Source: Desulfobulbaceae bacterium | Lineage (GTDB): Bacteria; Bacteroidota; Ignavibacteria; Kapaibacteriales; UBA2268 | Assembly: GCA_018335795.1 (NCBI GenBank) | Contig: JAGXRP010000020.1 | Location: forward strand, 1-45,880 | DNA length: 45,880 nucleotides | Reading direction: 5' to 3' | Shown: positions 1 to 7,316 of the stretch, one piece after another | How the letters are laid out: each line of letters begins with the position of its first letter | Numbering within the stretch: the stretch's first letter is position 1 | Notes under the pieces: model-generated | Told to the model about the DNA's origin: nothing | Databases searched by the model: none | Seen by the model: the letters and a program-made list of their open reading frames with translations, nothing else | Made by a program: the position numbers and the translations under genes

Positions 1-1094
1 GGGATTAGCCCGAAATTAGTGAAGAAGTCCACCGAACCTTGCGATAGCGCCGATGGCAACCCGACGATGAATACAAATGCGGATACAAGCCACACAATTT
101 TGGAGCGTTTCAGGTTCTTTTGGTCAACAAAGTAGGAAACGGGCACTTCGAGTAATGATATTGTTGAGGTAAGGGCTGCAATCGATAGCAAAACGAAGAA
201 GAAGGCGCCAACGATCGCTCCGCCGGGCATTTGCATGAATAGCTGCGGAAACACGATGAAGACAAGCGCCGGACCCGATGCAGGGTTTTCGCCCATAGCA
301 AATAGTGCCGGAAAAATAATCAAACCTGCCATGATTGCTATGGTAGCATCAGTGAGGGCAATAATTATTGATGCTGTAAATATATCAGTGCTCTTCGGGA
401 TATAGCTGCCGAATGTAACCATAAGCCCCAACCCAAGACTTAAGGAGAAAAATGCCTGCCCGAGTGCTGCGAGCACAGTCTTAAAAGTGATTTTCGTAAA
501 GTCGGGGAGAAGGTAAAATTCCAATCCGGCGGATGAGCCCGGCAGCATATTGGCGTAAATGATTAGCCCGATGATAATCAGCAAAAGCACGGGCATCAGT
601 ATTTTCGACCACTTCTCTATGCCACCTTCGACGCCCTTGTAAACAATTAGTGTTGTAATCATAATGAAAAAAGCATATAGCCCGATTTCGATTAGTGGGT
701 TGGCGATGAAAGCTGCAAAATCGCCGGAATCGGAAGCAAGTGATTTGAATATAAACCCAAAAGTCCAGCCTGCAATTACACCATAAAAGGATAAAATCCC
801 GATACTTGTGATGATGCCCATAAATCCGGCGATTCGCCATTTGGTGCCGGGTTTGACTTTGTTTATTGCACCGACGGCGTTGAGTTGAGTGGCTCTGCCG
901 AGCGAAAATTCCGCCAGCATGTAGGGCAAACCAATGAGCAGGACGAAGATGAGGTATAGCACTACGAATGCGGCGCCACCATTCTCACCGACGATATACG
1001 GATAGCGCCAGATATTGCCCAAGCCTATTGCAGAGCCTGCCGCCGCCATTATAAATCCAAATTTCGAACTCCACTGTCCACGTTCATTTTGCAT
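1..1094 (-). CDS. Sodium-dependent symporter, NSS/SNF family (3' end outside window)
   Basis: The frame stays open from ATG 1094 down to the window edge, giving the first 364 residues of an inner-membrane sodium:solute (amino acid type) symporter. The N-terminus has the family signature: a WSSKFGF start, then GSAIGLGNIWRYPY in TM1, the unwound sodium/substrate-binding segment. Many hydrophobic helices follow, including a GQAFFSLSLGLG stretch typical of TM6. Bacterial members are about 440-500 residues, so about 80-130 residues lie beyond position 1. The start is preceded 47 bases upstream by one copy of an 84-bp repeat (1141-1224). A C-terminal fragment of a second NSS gene lies at 7112-7240, which suggests that two such genes once stood in tandem. 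The substrate cannot be read from sequence; family membership is near certain. Confidence 0.93.
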   Translation of the reverse strand, partial: MQNERGQWSSKFGFIMAAAGSAIGLGNIWRYPYIVGENGGAAFVVLYLIFVLLIGLPYMLAEFSLGRATQLNAVGAINKVKPGTKWRIAGFMGIITSIGILSFYGVIAGWTFGFIFKSLASDSGDFAAFIANPLIEIGLYAFFIMITTLIVYKGVEGGIEKWSKILMPVLLLIIIGLIIYANMLPGSSAGLEFYLLPDFTKITFKTVLAALGQAFFSLSLGLGLMVTFGSYIPKSTDIFTASIIIALTDATIAIMAGLIIFPALFAMGENPASGPALVFIVFPQLFMQMPGGAIVGAFFFVLLSIAALTSTISLLEVPVSYFVDQKNLKRSKIVWLVSAFVFIVGLPSALSQGSVDFFTNFGLI

Positions 1095-1140
1095 AATTTA
1101 ATCCGAATTAGCGAAAAATAATTCACTAAAATAAAGATTA

Positions 1141-1224
1141 TTGAATAAGCACACAAACTAATTGCTGATTGCGGCTTTCTGAAGTGTAGCCCATTTGTTG
1201 GAGAGCCAAATGATTCGCTGGAAT
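1141..1224 (-). repeat. 84-bp direct repeat, copy 1, upstream of NSS transporter
   Basis: This aligns without gaps to 7224-7307 with 10 mismatches (about 88% identity). Read on the minus strand, 1158-1223 is open for 21 codons ending in TAG. All six differences inside that stretch fall on third codon positions and are synonymous, while four differences cluster in the 17 bases after the stop. Both copies can also form a hairpin (CATTTG/CAAATG arms; one arm pairs by wobble in copy 2). It is either the 3' end of a lost gene or a leader element; I cannot name the protein. Confidence 0.85.
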
Positions 1225-1277
1225 AGTAGCTCAGGCCGCGCGCTGGCGAGGGTTTATACAGACGGAAAAAGCTGGCG

Positions 1278-1362
1278 CAACTTTTGCCACCGCTTTTCTT
1301 TTTTCAAGGCTTAATTTACAAATACTTTTTCTAGAATCCTTAAAGCCTGGTCGCAAAAGTTG
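1278..1362. repeat. Nested palindrome downstream of the HNH gene
   Basis: A perfect 10-bp outer inverted repeat (CAACTTTTGC 1278-1287 with GCAAAAGTTG 1353-1362) encloses an inner one (AGGCTTAA 1307-1314 with TTAAAGCCT 1340-1348). The HNH stop codon lies 28 bases beyond and sits inside a GTTAGC (1389-1394). The two-stem layout resembles an integron attC site or an unusual terminator; no T-run follows it directly on the minus strand. The 1095-1389 stretch holds only this and the 84-bp repeat. Confidence 0.7.
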
Positions 1363-1389
1363 TGACAAAGCAATTACATATACCGCATG

Positions 1390-2082
1390 TTAGCTGTTGA
1401 TTGCCTGCATTATAGTCTCAATATTTGGAACAAGTTCACCATTCGTTAATTTTCCCAATTTCATTTTAACCTCATTGAATTCAGAAAGTGATATAATTTC
1501 ATCACGGTACATCTCTCTTAAGAATTCTATTGCATCTTTCTCCCGTTTTGCAGAATTAGCATCATAACAAGTAGCGACAATATTCCTATAGGTATTATTT
1601 CCTCCTTTACTTTGAGGGATGACATGATCAAGGTAACAATTACTTTCGTTTATAGATCTTCCAGTATAGAAACATTTATTATTCTCTCGTTCAAGAATGC
1701 TTCCTATCAACTTCTTATTTGTATAGAAATCTAAAGTCTCAATATTAATATCTGAGCTAATTTCTTCTTTTATTAGACCTGACATTTCTGAGGGAAGAAA
1801 AATCTTCACTTTTATTCCCTTATTGCTTCTTTCAACTATTCGTATTGCACCTTTTGATTCAAGACTTCGCAGTTTTGCAGATCTTTGCTTGCCAGATGGA
1901 TTTGTATTTTTTGTTCCTTGTCCATAACCAATTTCAGCACTTCTTGTTGAGAAATACATTTCTCTTTTTCCTACAAGAATAGTATGCCTCAATATGTAAT
2001 GGTAAATAGCTTGCTCATATGTATCCAATTGAGGAACAAGATAGTCTTGAATTTCAATTAATATTTCTGCGATGTTGTTCAT
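1390..2082 (-). CDS. HNH endonuclease-domain protein
   Basis: A 230-residue protein. Residues 130-180 form an HNH nuclease domain: CFYTG near 137, the catalytic DH pair at 152-153 (LDHVIPQSKGG), RN at 166-167 and N176. The metal site would bind Mg or Zn and the domain cuts DNA. The first 100 residues look like a winged-helix DNA-binding part (basic, with KQRSAKLRSLESKGAI as a likely recognition helix). The gene ends in a TAA embedded in GCTAAC and begins 12 bases from another GCTAAC (2094-2099), so it occupies a discrete cassette-like module next to the R-M genes. The role is probably defence or mobile-element related; no target is evident. There is only one Cys in the position where many HNH proteins have a CxxC pair. 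Confidence 0.85.
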   Translation of the reverse strand: MNNIAEILIEIQDYLVPQLDTYEQAIYHYILRHTILVGKREMYFSTRSAEIGYGQGTKNTNPSGKQRSAKLRSLESKGAIRIVERSNKGIKVKIFLPSEMSGLIKEEISSDINIETLDFYTNKKLIGSILERENNKCFYTGRSINESNCYLDHVIPQSKGGNNTYRNIVATCYDANSAKREKDAIEFLREMYRDEIISLSEFNEVKMKLGKLTNGELVPNIETIMQAINS

Positions 2083-2093
2083 AACAATTTACA

Positions 2094-2222
2094 GCTAACG
2101 GTTGCGTGTATGAAACGTTTGGCATTTCGAAGCGATTTCCTATCAAGTTACAACTATTTTTGATACGAGCTGTACCGCTTGATAAACCACTGACTGCCAA
2201 ATGTTTTATACACGTTGTTAGC
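2094..2222. repeat. 129-bp attC-like imperfect palindrome
   Basis: The ends are GCTAAC (2094-2099) and GTTAGC (2217-2222). Arms of about 30 bases pair with a few mismatches and a small offset: the left arm has CGTGTAT..AAAC..TTTGGCA ending at 2124 and the right arm mirrors it from 2195. Inner arms AAGCG (2130-2134) and CGCTT (2176-2180) also pair. The size and nested-arm design fit integron attC sites (57-141 bp), but the core is GTTAGC rather than the strict GTTRRRY. It lies between the HNH and R-M modules. The 2083-2382 gap contains this element plus the hairpin at 2299-2357, with no gene. Confidence 0.7.
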
Positions 2223-2298
2223 CGTTCGGTGTTTATTTTTTCTGTCATTTTTCTTTCAATTTGCTACTTCGTTTCTGTCTGCCGTGCGTTTGGAACAG

Positions 2299-2357
2299 AC
2301 ACACTCTTTGACAAGTTTTGGCTTGCGTGTCGGCTTGTGCGACTTGGCAATGTGTGT
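2299..2357. repeat. Structured hairpin at the 3' side of hsdS
   Basis: The arms are ACACAC-tct-TTG-a-CAAGT (2299-2316) and ACTTG-g-CAA-t-GTGTGT (2342-2357), with a 25-base GT/CG-rich loop. It is followed by GGGCTGTCATT. The hairpin at 6016-6079 has the same plan (outer stem, tct-type bulge, inner stem, similar loop wording) and is followed by GGGCTGTTCATT, so the two belong to one family flanking the R-M genes. Confidence 0.6.
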
Positions 2358-2382
2358 GGCTGTTAGCATGGGCTGTCATTGC

Positions 2383-3660
2383 TTATCTCTTAAATATTTT
2401 TGCTTCAAAGTCTTTTATTGCTGATACTTTTAGAGACTTTACTTCATTTTTAATTTCTTCTATTTGCTTTCTTTTTTCTTGTACGATTTCAACAATTTCA
2501 TTTTGCTCTTGAAATGACGGAACAGGAATTTCTAATTCTAAAATATTGGATTGTGAAATTGACGGCTGTGCTGATATAACCCTAAATTTGTTTAAATCTA
2601 ATCCTGTCAATACGACTTCAAGATATTCCCAAGTAAAAATTTCCTTTTTGCGTTCGCTCCAAAAAGCATTATCAGTTACCCAATATTTGCCATCAACTAA
2701 ATGAACATTCCCACAATATTCACCAACTCTACCAATAATTATTCTTTTGCCTTCAAAGCAATATTCGCTGTGAGTGCCATTAATTCCATTGCCACCGTAA
2801 ACAAAATATTCATCTCCTTCTTGTTTGTTTGCAGGTAAAAACTTTCCGCTGCTTATGGATATTAGCTGTTCTAAAGTGTATTTTGGAAAACCTTTTTTTA
2901 ATGAATAATTATTAACATTCCAAACTGCCCACCTTTTTATATCTTTTAATGAAGTGAAATGTAAGCCTTGTTTTTTCTCCCAAAGTAAAAACTCAATACC
3001 AAGATAACTTCTTATTAATGGTAAAATACTTTCTTGAATTTCATTTGCCTTAAAGGACAAGTTATTAGCTGCTTGAATTTTTATGTAATACTCATTTAAT
3101 AGTTCTTCCTGCTCAGCAGGTTTTGGCAAAGGAATTTCTAAGGTTTTTAAAATGTCAATAGTTAGGTTTTGTCTTACCGAACCTGTTGTATTATCCCGAA
3201 TTACTTTATTAAACCTGTCGGTTTTGAAAAGTTTGTATAAAAAATCAGGGGATAAACCACTCTTACAAGAAAAAACTACGTAAGCTGGACTTATTAGGTC
3301 GTTATTATGTTCTTTGGTTTTGAGACCAATTGAGCCAACATTTATACGGTAAGGGTTATAAGCTAAAAAGCCTTCTTTCATTATTTTATAAGGCTGTTTT
3401 ATTTCTTTACCTAATTGAGTGTAAGCGTCAAAAATCCCATCAATGTTGTTAACGCCCAAAATCTTATGTTCCTTTTCAGGTTCTAATGCAGGTCTGATTT
3501 TAGTGTTTTCTTCCTTTATGTAATCACCCAATGAAACTATTGGGAATACAGAAGCGATACGTTCCGCAACTAATCGTTTTACGTCCCACAATGCAAAATC
3601 CTTAAAACTTACGAGTTTTAAGAAATTGAAATTATCTATTGCTTTAATTACTGATTCCAT
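2383..3660 (-). CDS. hsdS: Type I-like specificity subunit (HsdS)
   Basis: A 425-residue specificity subunit with the usual two target-recognition domains: residues about 20-190 and about 240-400. Each ends in a helical conserved spacer (PLPKPAEQEELLNEYY near 175-190 and IPVPSFQEQNEIVEIV near 380-395) that forms the paired coiled coils. TRD hallmarks are visible, for example NITG-like SVRQNLTIDILK and QPSISQSNILELEIP. It would fix the bipartite DNA target read by the partner methylase. Its ATG overlaps the stop of the upstream methylase by one base (TAATG), so the two are translationally coupled. There is no HsdR gene nearby. The recognition sequence cannot be deduced. Confidence 0.93.
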   Translation of the reverse strand: MESVIKAIDNFNFLKLVSFKDFALWDVKRLVAERIASVFPIVSLGDYIKEENTKIRPALEPEKEHKILGVNNIDGIFDAYTQLGKEIKQPYKIMKEGFLAYNPYRINVGSIGLKTKEHNNDLISPAYVVFSCKSGLSPDFLYKLFKTDRFNKVIRDNTTGSVRQNLTIDILKTLEIPLPKPAEQEELLNEYYIKIQAANNLSFKANEIQESILPLIRSYLGIEFLLWEKKQGLHFTSLKDIKRWAVWNVNNYSLKKGFPKYTLEQLISISSGKFLPANKQEGDEYFVYGGNGINGTHSEYCFEGKRIIIGRVGEYCGNVHLVDGKYWVTDNAFWSERKKEIFTWEYLEVVLTGLDLNKFRVISAQPSISQSNILELEIPVPSFQEQNEIVEIVQEKRKQIEEIKNEVKSLKVSAIKDFEAKIFKR

Positions 3661-5960
3661 TAACTGTAAAACATTTCAGGTTCTCCAACAATAGGCATAC
3701 GCATCAAATTGTCATCAATGATTTCATAAGTATTTTGCCTTTTAATTTCTTCCCAAAGATTATTTGCTTTGCGGTAGTTGTTGTATTCATCACGCAAGGG
3801 TTCAAGGTGGTTTTCACATTTTGCCCCTTTGGTATCAATACCCGCTTTTTCAACTTCTGCAATAGGAATTTGATAATCAAACCTTTGTTTTACTTCAGAT
3901 TTTATGGCAGTTTCTTTTTCTTGGTCAAGTTGTTTGAGTTCAGCTTTTACTTCTGTTTTGAGTTCTTTCAATTCTTCTTTTAGCACCTTAACTTTTTCTT
4001 TGTCGATTTCTTCTTTTATTGACTTTTCTTTATCTTTTAGTTTTTTTGCAATGGCATCATATCTCGGCTTAAACTCTTTTTCTTTTGCTTCGGTTACTTC
4101 TTTAACGATTTTTTGATAGCCCGCTTCTTCCTGTTCGGTAAAGCGCTTCAGAAAAACAAGACTTGGTTTTACGGTTGCACCCGAAGCAATAAATACATCT
4201 TGAGGAATTGAAACAATAAGCAAAATTTTGGTTCTTCCTTCAAAATATTCTCTTACTTTCTGCATTGCTTGTGCATTATTTAGCACGCCTTCGGGCAAAA
4301 CAATTCCCAAACGTCCACCCGGTTTGAGCAAGTTGATACAACGCTCCATAAAAAGCGTTTCTGTCAAACTGCTGAAAGCACCAGTTTCATAAAGTCCTAA
4401 AAGCGGTTTGTTTACGTTGCCAGTAACTTGTTTTAATGCTTGTTTGTATTCTTCTCCGTAACGTTCGGTGTAATATTTAATTTTACCTGTATCGGTGTAT
4501 TTGTCTTCTTCGGTTATTTTTTGGTCTTTGGCAACTCGTGCCCCAAAAGGTGGATTTGTCAGTATTACATCAAAACGGTTTTCAAATATTCCGTTGATAT
4601 TCAAAAGCCCGTCATTATGGTGAACGCCACCGTGTCCATCACCGTGCATAATCATATTCATTTTGGCGGTTCGTGCCATACGTGGGTTAGCATCTGTGCC
4701 GTAAATACTCCAATAACTAAGATTATAAAGTCTTGATTTTGTGTTTGACGGATTTAGTTCTTCATTAAGTTTTGCCAAAAGGTCGTTTACTCTTTTTGTA
4801 GTTTCTTCTTTATTTTTTTCACTGGCTTTTTCAAAATTTTCATCAAAATATTGTGCTTTGATTTTTTCCTTTTGGGCTTGTATGTCTTTTTCAATGCAAT
4901 CCCTTACATACTCAAATGCTTTGATTAAGAAACCGCCCGAACCACAACAAGGGTCACAAATCGTTTCTCCTTCTTTGGGTTCAAGCACTTCAACCATAAA
5001 ATCTACAACCGTTCTCGGGGTAAAAAATTGTCCTAATTCGCCCCTGAAAGTTTTACCCAAAAACTCTTCAAAAGCAATTCCTTTCACATCATCAGAAGTG
5101 TCGGAAAGGTTGTATTTCTCTAACTTTTGTATTATAGACTCAATGCTGTTTTCACGTAGTTTGATAACATCATTTTTATCAAATAAGTCCTGTGAAGCAT
5201 AATCACTTTTTACATTGTCAAAAAGACTTTGGTAAAATGGCTTGGAATCCTTAGACGCAAATTCGTCATAAGATTTTTTTGCTGCCTTGAAACGCTCTAA
5301 TGAAAAAATTCTACCTTTTTCTTTTCGTCTTTCATACCAAATTTTAATAAAGAGAATTTTTGAAATCTCGTCAAATGCCATTTCTGGCGAATACTTATCA
5401 TTATTACGAATAATATTGTGGCAGGCAAAAAGCAGTTTAGCAAATTCATCTCTTTCAAACGCCTTTGTAGCATTTAAAAGCTTTTCAATTTTCTTGTCAT
5501 TTTTTAAATCTTCGGCTTTGGGAATTGCAATAATTTCATTACCAAGTCTTTTTGGCACAATGCCGTGTATAACTTGAAAATATTTTGTTTCTTTTTCATT
5601 TGTGGTCACAAAAAATTTAGCACCTGAAAAGTAGGCATAATTCTGTCCTTGAAAATAATCTTCTTCTTTGATTGTAATATTTTGAGCTTTGCACTCAATG
5701 ACAATAACAGGTGATTTTTCGTCATTTTTATCTTGAGAGCTTGCCCAAATAACTATGTCTGCTCTTGCACTTCCAGTTCCACGGCTTGAACTTGTCAATT
5801 TAAGTTCTTGTGTCATTTGGTCAAGTGAGTAGCCGTATTCATTTACTAATTTGCAAATATAATCTTGTCTTACTAGTTCTTCGGGCGTTTCAATATGCCA
5901 CTTACCAGTCAGCGGTGCAAATATTTTTCCGTCCTTTTGTTGTATTTTTAACTCTTCCAT
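3660..5960 (-). CDS. Nuclease-methylase fusion (HsdM with N-terminal HSDR_N-like domain), BcgI-like
   Basis: A 766-residue fusion. Residues about 20-135 look like the type I HsdR N-terminal PD-(D/E)xK nuclease domain: ADIVIW with D68, then VIECKAQ with E89 and K91. Residues about 170-620 are an N6-adenine methylase of HsdM type: QFFTPRTVVDFM (311-322), SAM-binding DPCCGSGG (336-343) and catalytic NPPF (469-472). A highly charged coiled coil follows (about 640-720). A normal HsdM is about 500 residues and carries no nuclease. With an HsdS partner and no translocase, the pair resembles the BcgI-type (type IIB) systems, in which one subunit cuts and methylates and the other supplies specificity. 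That it is an active restriction enzyme is inference. It sits in a module bounded by GTTAGC/GCTAAC ends (2217 and 6171). Confidence 0.88.
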   Translation of the reverse strand: MEELKIQQKDGKIFAPLTGKWHIETPEELVRQDYICKLVNEYGYSLDQMTQELKLTSSSRGTGSARADIVIWASSQDKNDEKSPVIVIECKAQNITIKEEDYFQGQNYAYFSGAKFFVTTNEKETKYFQVIHGIVPKRLGNEIIAIPKAEDLKNDKKIEKLLNATKAFERDEFAKLLFACHNIIRNNDKYSPEMAFDEISKILFIKIWYERRKEKGRIFSLERFKAAKKSYDEFASKDSKPFYQSLFDNVKSDYASQDLFDKNDVIKLRENSIESIIQKLEKYNLSDTSDDVKGIAFEEFLGKTFRGELGQFFTPRTVVDFMVEVLEPKEGETICDPCCGSGGFLIKAFEYVRDCIEKDIQAQKEKIKAQYFDENFEKASEKNKEETTKRVNDLLAKLNEELNPSNTKSRLYNLSYWSIYGTDANPRMARTAKMNMIMHGDGHGGVHHNDGLLNINGIFENRFDVILTNPPFGARVAKDQKITEEDKYTDTGKIKYYTERYGEEYKQALKQVTGNVNKPLLGLYETGAFSSLTETLFMERCINLLKPGGRLGIVLPEGVLNNAQAMQKVREYFEGRTKILLIVSIPQDVFIASGATVKPSLVFLKRFTEQEEAGYQKIVKEVTEAKEKEFKPRYDAIAKKLKDKEKSIKEEIDKEKVKVLKEELKELKTEVKAELKQLDQEKETAIKSEVKQRFDYQIPIAEVEKAGIDTKGAKCENHLEPLRDEYNNYRKANNLWEEIKRQNTYEIIDDNLMRMPIVGEPEMFYS

Positions 5961-6015
5961 TAATTTCTCAATTTAAAATCACAAATGTATCAATTTCCTG
6001 TGGTGCGTTGGCAAG

Positions 6016-6079
6016 AAAACTGCTCTTTTGCAAGCTGAATCATCGGCTTGTGTGTCGGGGCTTGCAAATGTGCAGTTTT
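6016..6079. repeat. Strong attC-like hairpin between hsdM and recombinase
   Basis: Perfect nested arms: AAAACTGC (6016-6023) with GCAGTTTT (6072-6079), and TTGCAAGC (6028-6035) with GCTTGCAA (6060-6067). The stems are separated by 4-base unpaired tctt/atgt and enclose a 24-base loop. Paired outer and inner boxes with a bulge between them are the architecture of integron attC sites. It lies in the 5961-6196 gap upstream of the methylase (minus) and the recombinase (plus). A GCTAAC at 6166-6171 and an AAGTAGCAAATTG shared in inverted orientation with 2257-2269 mark the module edge. Confidence 0.7.
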
Positions 6080-6196
6080 GTGCGTGGGCTGTTCATTATT
6101 TCGTTTTTCTTTTTCTGTCTTTAAGTAGCAAATTGTCTGTTCGTTTCGGTCTTTTTACACTGACGGCTAACTCATTTATTTACGAACTCTCGATAA

Positions 6197-7111
6197 ATGA
6201 TATGCAAATCTAACAAAAACTACGATGTCAAACTAAATAAAAATATCGTTTATTCGTTTAACCCTCAAAATTATGGAGTATTAAGCATGAATGATGAACA
6301 ATTATTACTATTTCGCAAAATCCTCAATATTCGAAATTATAGCGAAAGTACTATCAGCAACTACAACAATAATCTGATTCAGTTCAAAAAATGGAACTAT
6401 CGAGAATCGCATCTTGATAAAGATATGCTCTTTAAATATGTAGAGCACTTGAGAGCATTCGATAAGTCCTATAGCTATATCAAAAATTCAATTATGGCTC
6501 TTATGCTTTATTCCGAGTTGGTGCTTGGCAAAAAACTCAAAAATGACTATCTTAGAGGAATCAAACGCAAATCAACACTACCTGACGTTCTAAGTATTGA
6601 AGAGGTAAAGCAAGTCCTTGATTCCATTGAAAATCTCAAGCATAAAGCGATTATTTCGCTGATTTATTCCTGCGGGCTTCGAATAAGCGAGTGCATTAAT
6701 CTAAAAATTACTGAAATTGATTCGAAACGTATGCTGATTAAAATAGTACAAGGAAAAGGGAAAAAGGACAGATTTGTACAGCTTTCTCCAAAACTATTGG
6801 AATTATTAAGAGTTTATTACAAACAATACAAACCAAATGAACATTTATTTAAAGGGCAGTTCAAAGATGAATACTCAGCTAAAAGCATACAAAATGTTTT
6901 GAAAAGGGCTTTGCAGAAGTGCGGTGTTACAAAGAAAATCACGGTCCACTCTTTACGTCACAGTTTTGCAACACACTTGATTGAACAAGGTACCGATAAA
7001 AGAATTGTTCAAGAGATACTTGGACATAAAGATATTCGAACAACACAGATTTACACACACATATCTTCAGCTAATATTTCCAAAATCAAAAATCCATTTG
7101 ATTCTTTTTAG
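6197..7111 (+). CDS. Solitary tyrosine recombinase (Xer/integrase family)
   Basis: A DNA strand-exchange enzyme of the phage integrase family. An N-terminal SAM-like core-binding domain (about residues 31-115) is followed by a catalytic domain with R162 (CGLRISE), K188 (QGKGKKDR), H251-x-x-R254 (HSLRHSFATH), H277 (LGHKD) and nucleophile Y286 (TTQIYTH). The tail IKNPFDSF matches XerC/D-like and solitary Bacteroidota recombinases. It lacks the extra insertion between the K and HxxR patches that defines integron IntI. The coordinates give the longest frame; ATG 6287, with GGAG ten bases upstream, is the likelier start (275 residues). The stop TAG overlaps a GCTAAC at 7111-7116 that also forms the end of the truncated NSS frame on the other strand, marking the island edge. 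It is the obvious candidate mover of the adjacent modules. Confidence 0.9.
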   Translation: MICKSNKNYDVKLNKNIVYSFNPQNYGVLSMNDEQLLLFRKILNIRNYSESTISNYNNNLIQFKKWNYRESHLDKDMLFKYVEHLRAFDKSYSYIKNSIMALMLYSELVLGKKLKNDYLRGIKRKSTLPDVLSIEEVKQVLDSIENLKHKAIISLIYSCGLRISECINLKITEIDSKRMLIKIVQGKGKKDRFVQLSPKLLELLRVYYKQYKPNEHLFKGQFKDEYSAKSIQNVLKRALQKCGVTKKITVHSLRHSFATHLIEQGTDKRIVQEILGHKDIRTTQIYTHISSANISKIKNPFDSF

Positions 7112-7240
7112 CTAACTTAGAATATCACTGTGAGTATTCACTGGTTTCTTTCCCCCCACATACACCCCCGAGATTTTGAAGATGCCGAGCAGGATGACGA
7201 AGACTACGATTGGGATTACGAATTTGAATAATCGTGCAAA
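7112..7240 (-). pseudogene. C-terminal remnant of a second NSS symporter
   Basis: On the minus strand 42 codons are open from 7240 to a TAG at 7112-7114. They read LFKFVIPIVVFVILLGIFK, the last membrane helix of an NSS/SNF transporter, followed by a short polar tail. There is no start codon, and an in-frame TAG (7241-7243) closes the preceding 84-bp repeat. The stop codon is made by the GTTAGC/GCTAAC island boundary. The rest of this transporter is missing, so it is a deletion remnant. The complete 5' part of a related gene lies at 1-1094 in the same orientation. Confidence 0.7.
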
Positions 7241-7307
7241 CTAATTGCTAATTGCGGCTTTTTGGAGAGTAGCCCATTTGTTGGAGAGCCAAATAATTCG
7301 TTGGAAT
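7224..7307 (-). repeat. 84-bp direct repeat, copy 2
   Basis: Partner of 1141-1224, same orientation, ungapped. On the minus strand the conserved 21-codon stretch (7241-7306) ends in TAG and is followed directly, in the same frame, by the NSS C-terminal remnant. Copy 2 begins 10 bases after the stop codon of the PepSY-type gene. The two copies bracket the whole island (1225-7223). Confidence 0.85.
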
Positions 7308-7316
7308 TATATCAAT

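Noticed and set aside
2094-2222. Rho-independent terminator at the large palindrome
   Set aside because: The structure is about 129 bases, has no T-run and ends in GCTAAC/GTTAGC, so an attC-like or recombination role fits better.
2106-2512. Short plus-strand open frames between HNH and hsdS
   Set aside because: They run through the palindromes or antisense to hsdS and have no domain or credible start, so they are non-coding.
3735-5577. Several plus-strand frames opposite the methylase
   Set aside because: These are low-complexity Phe/Ser-rich mirror translations of the charged methylase sequence; the methylase is certain.
6197-7111. Integron integrase IntI
   Set aside because: The catalytic residues fit the tyrosine recombinases, but the insertion between the Lys and HxxR patches that defines IntI is absent and the length is that of Xer-type enzymes.
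1141-7307. 84-bp repeats as a target-site duplication of the island
   Set aside because: They are too long and too diverged (10 of 84), and the differences are concentrated at synonymous positions, so they are older than a single insertion.
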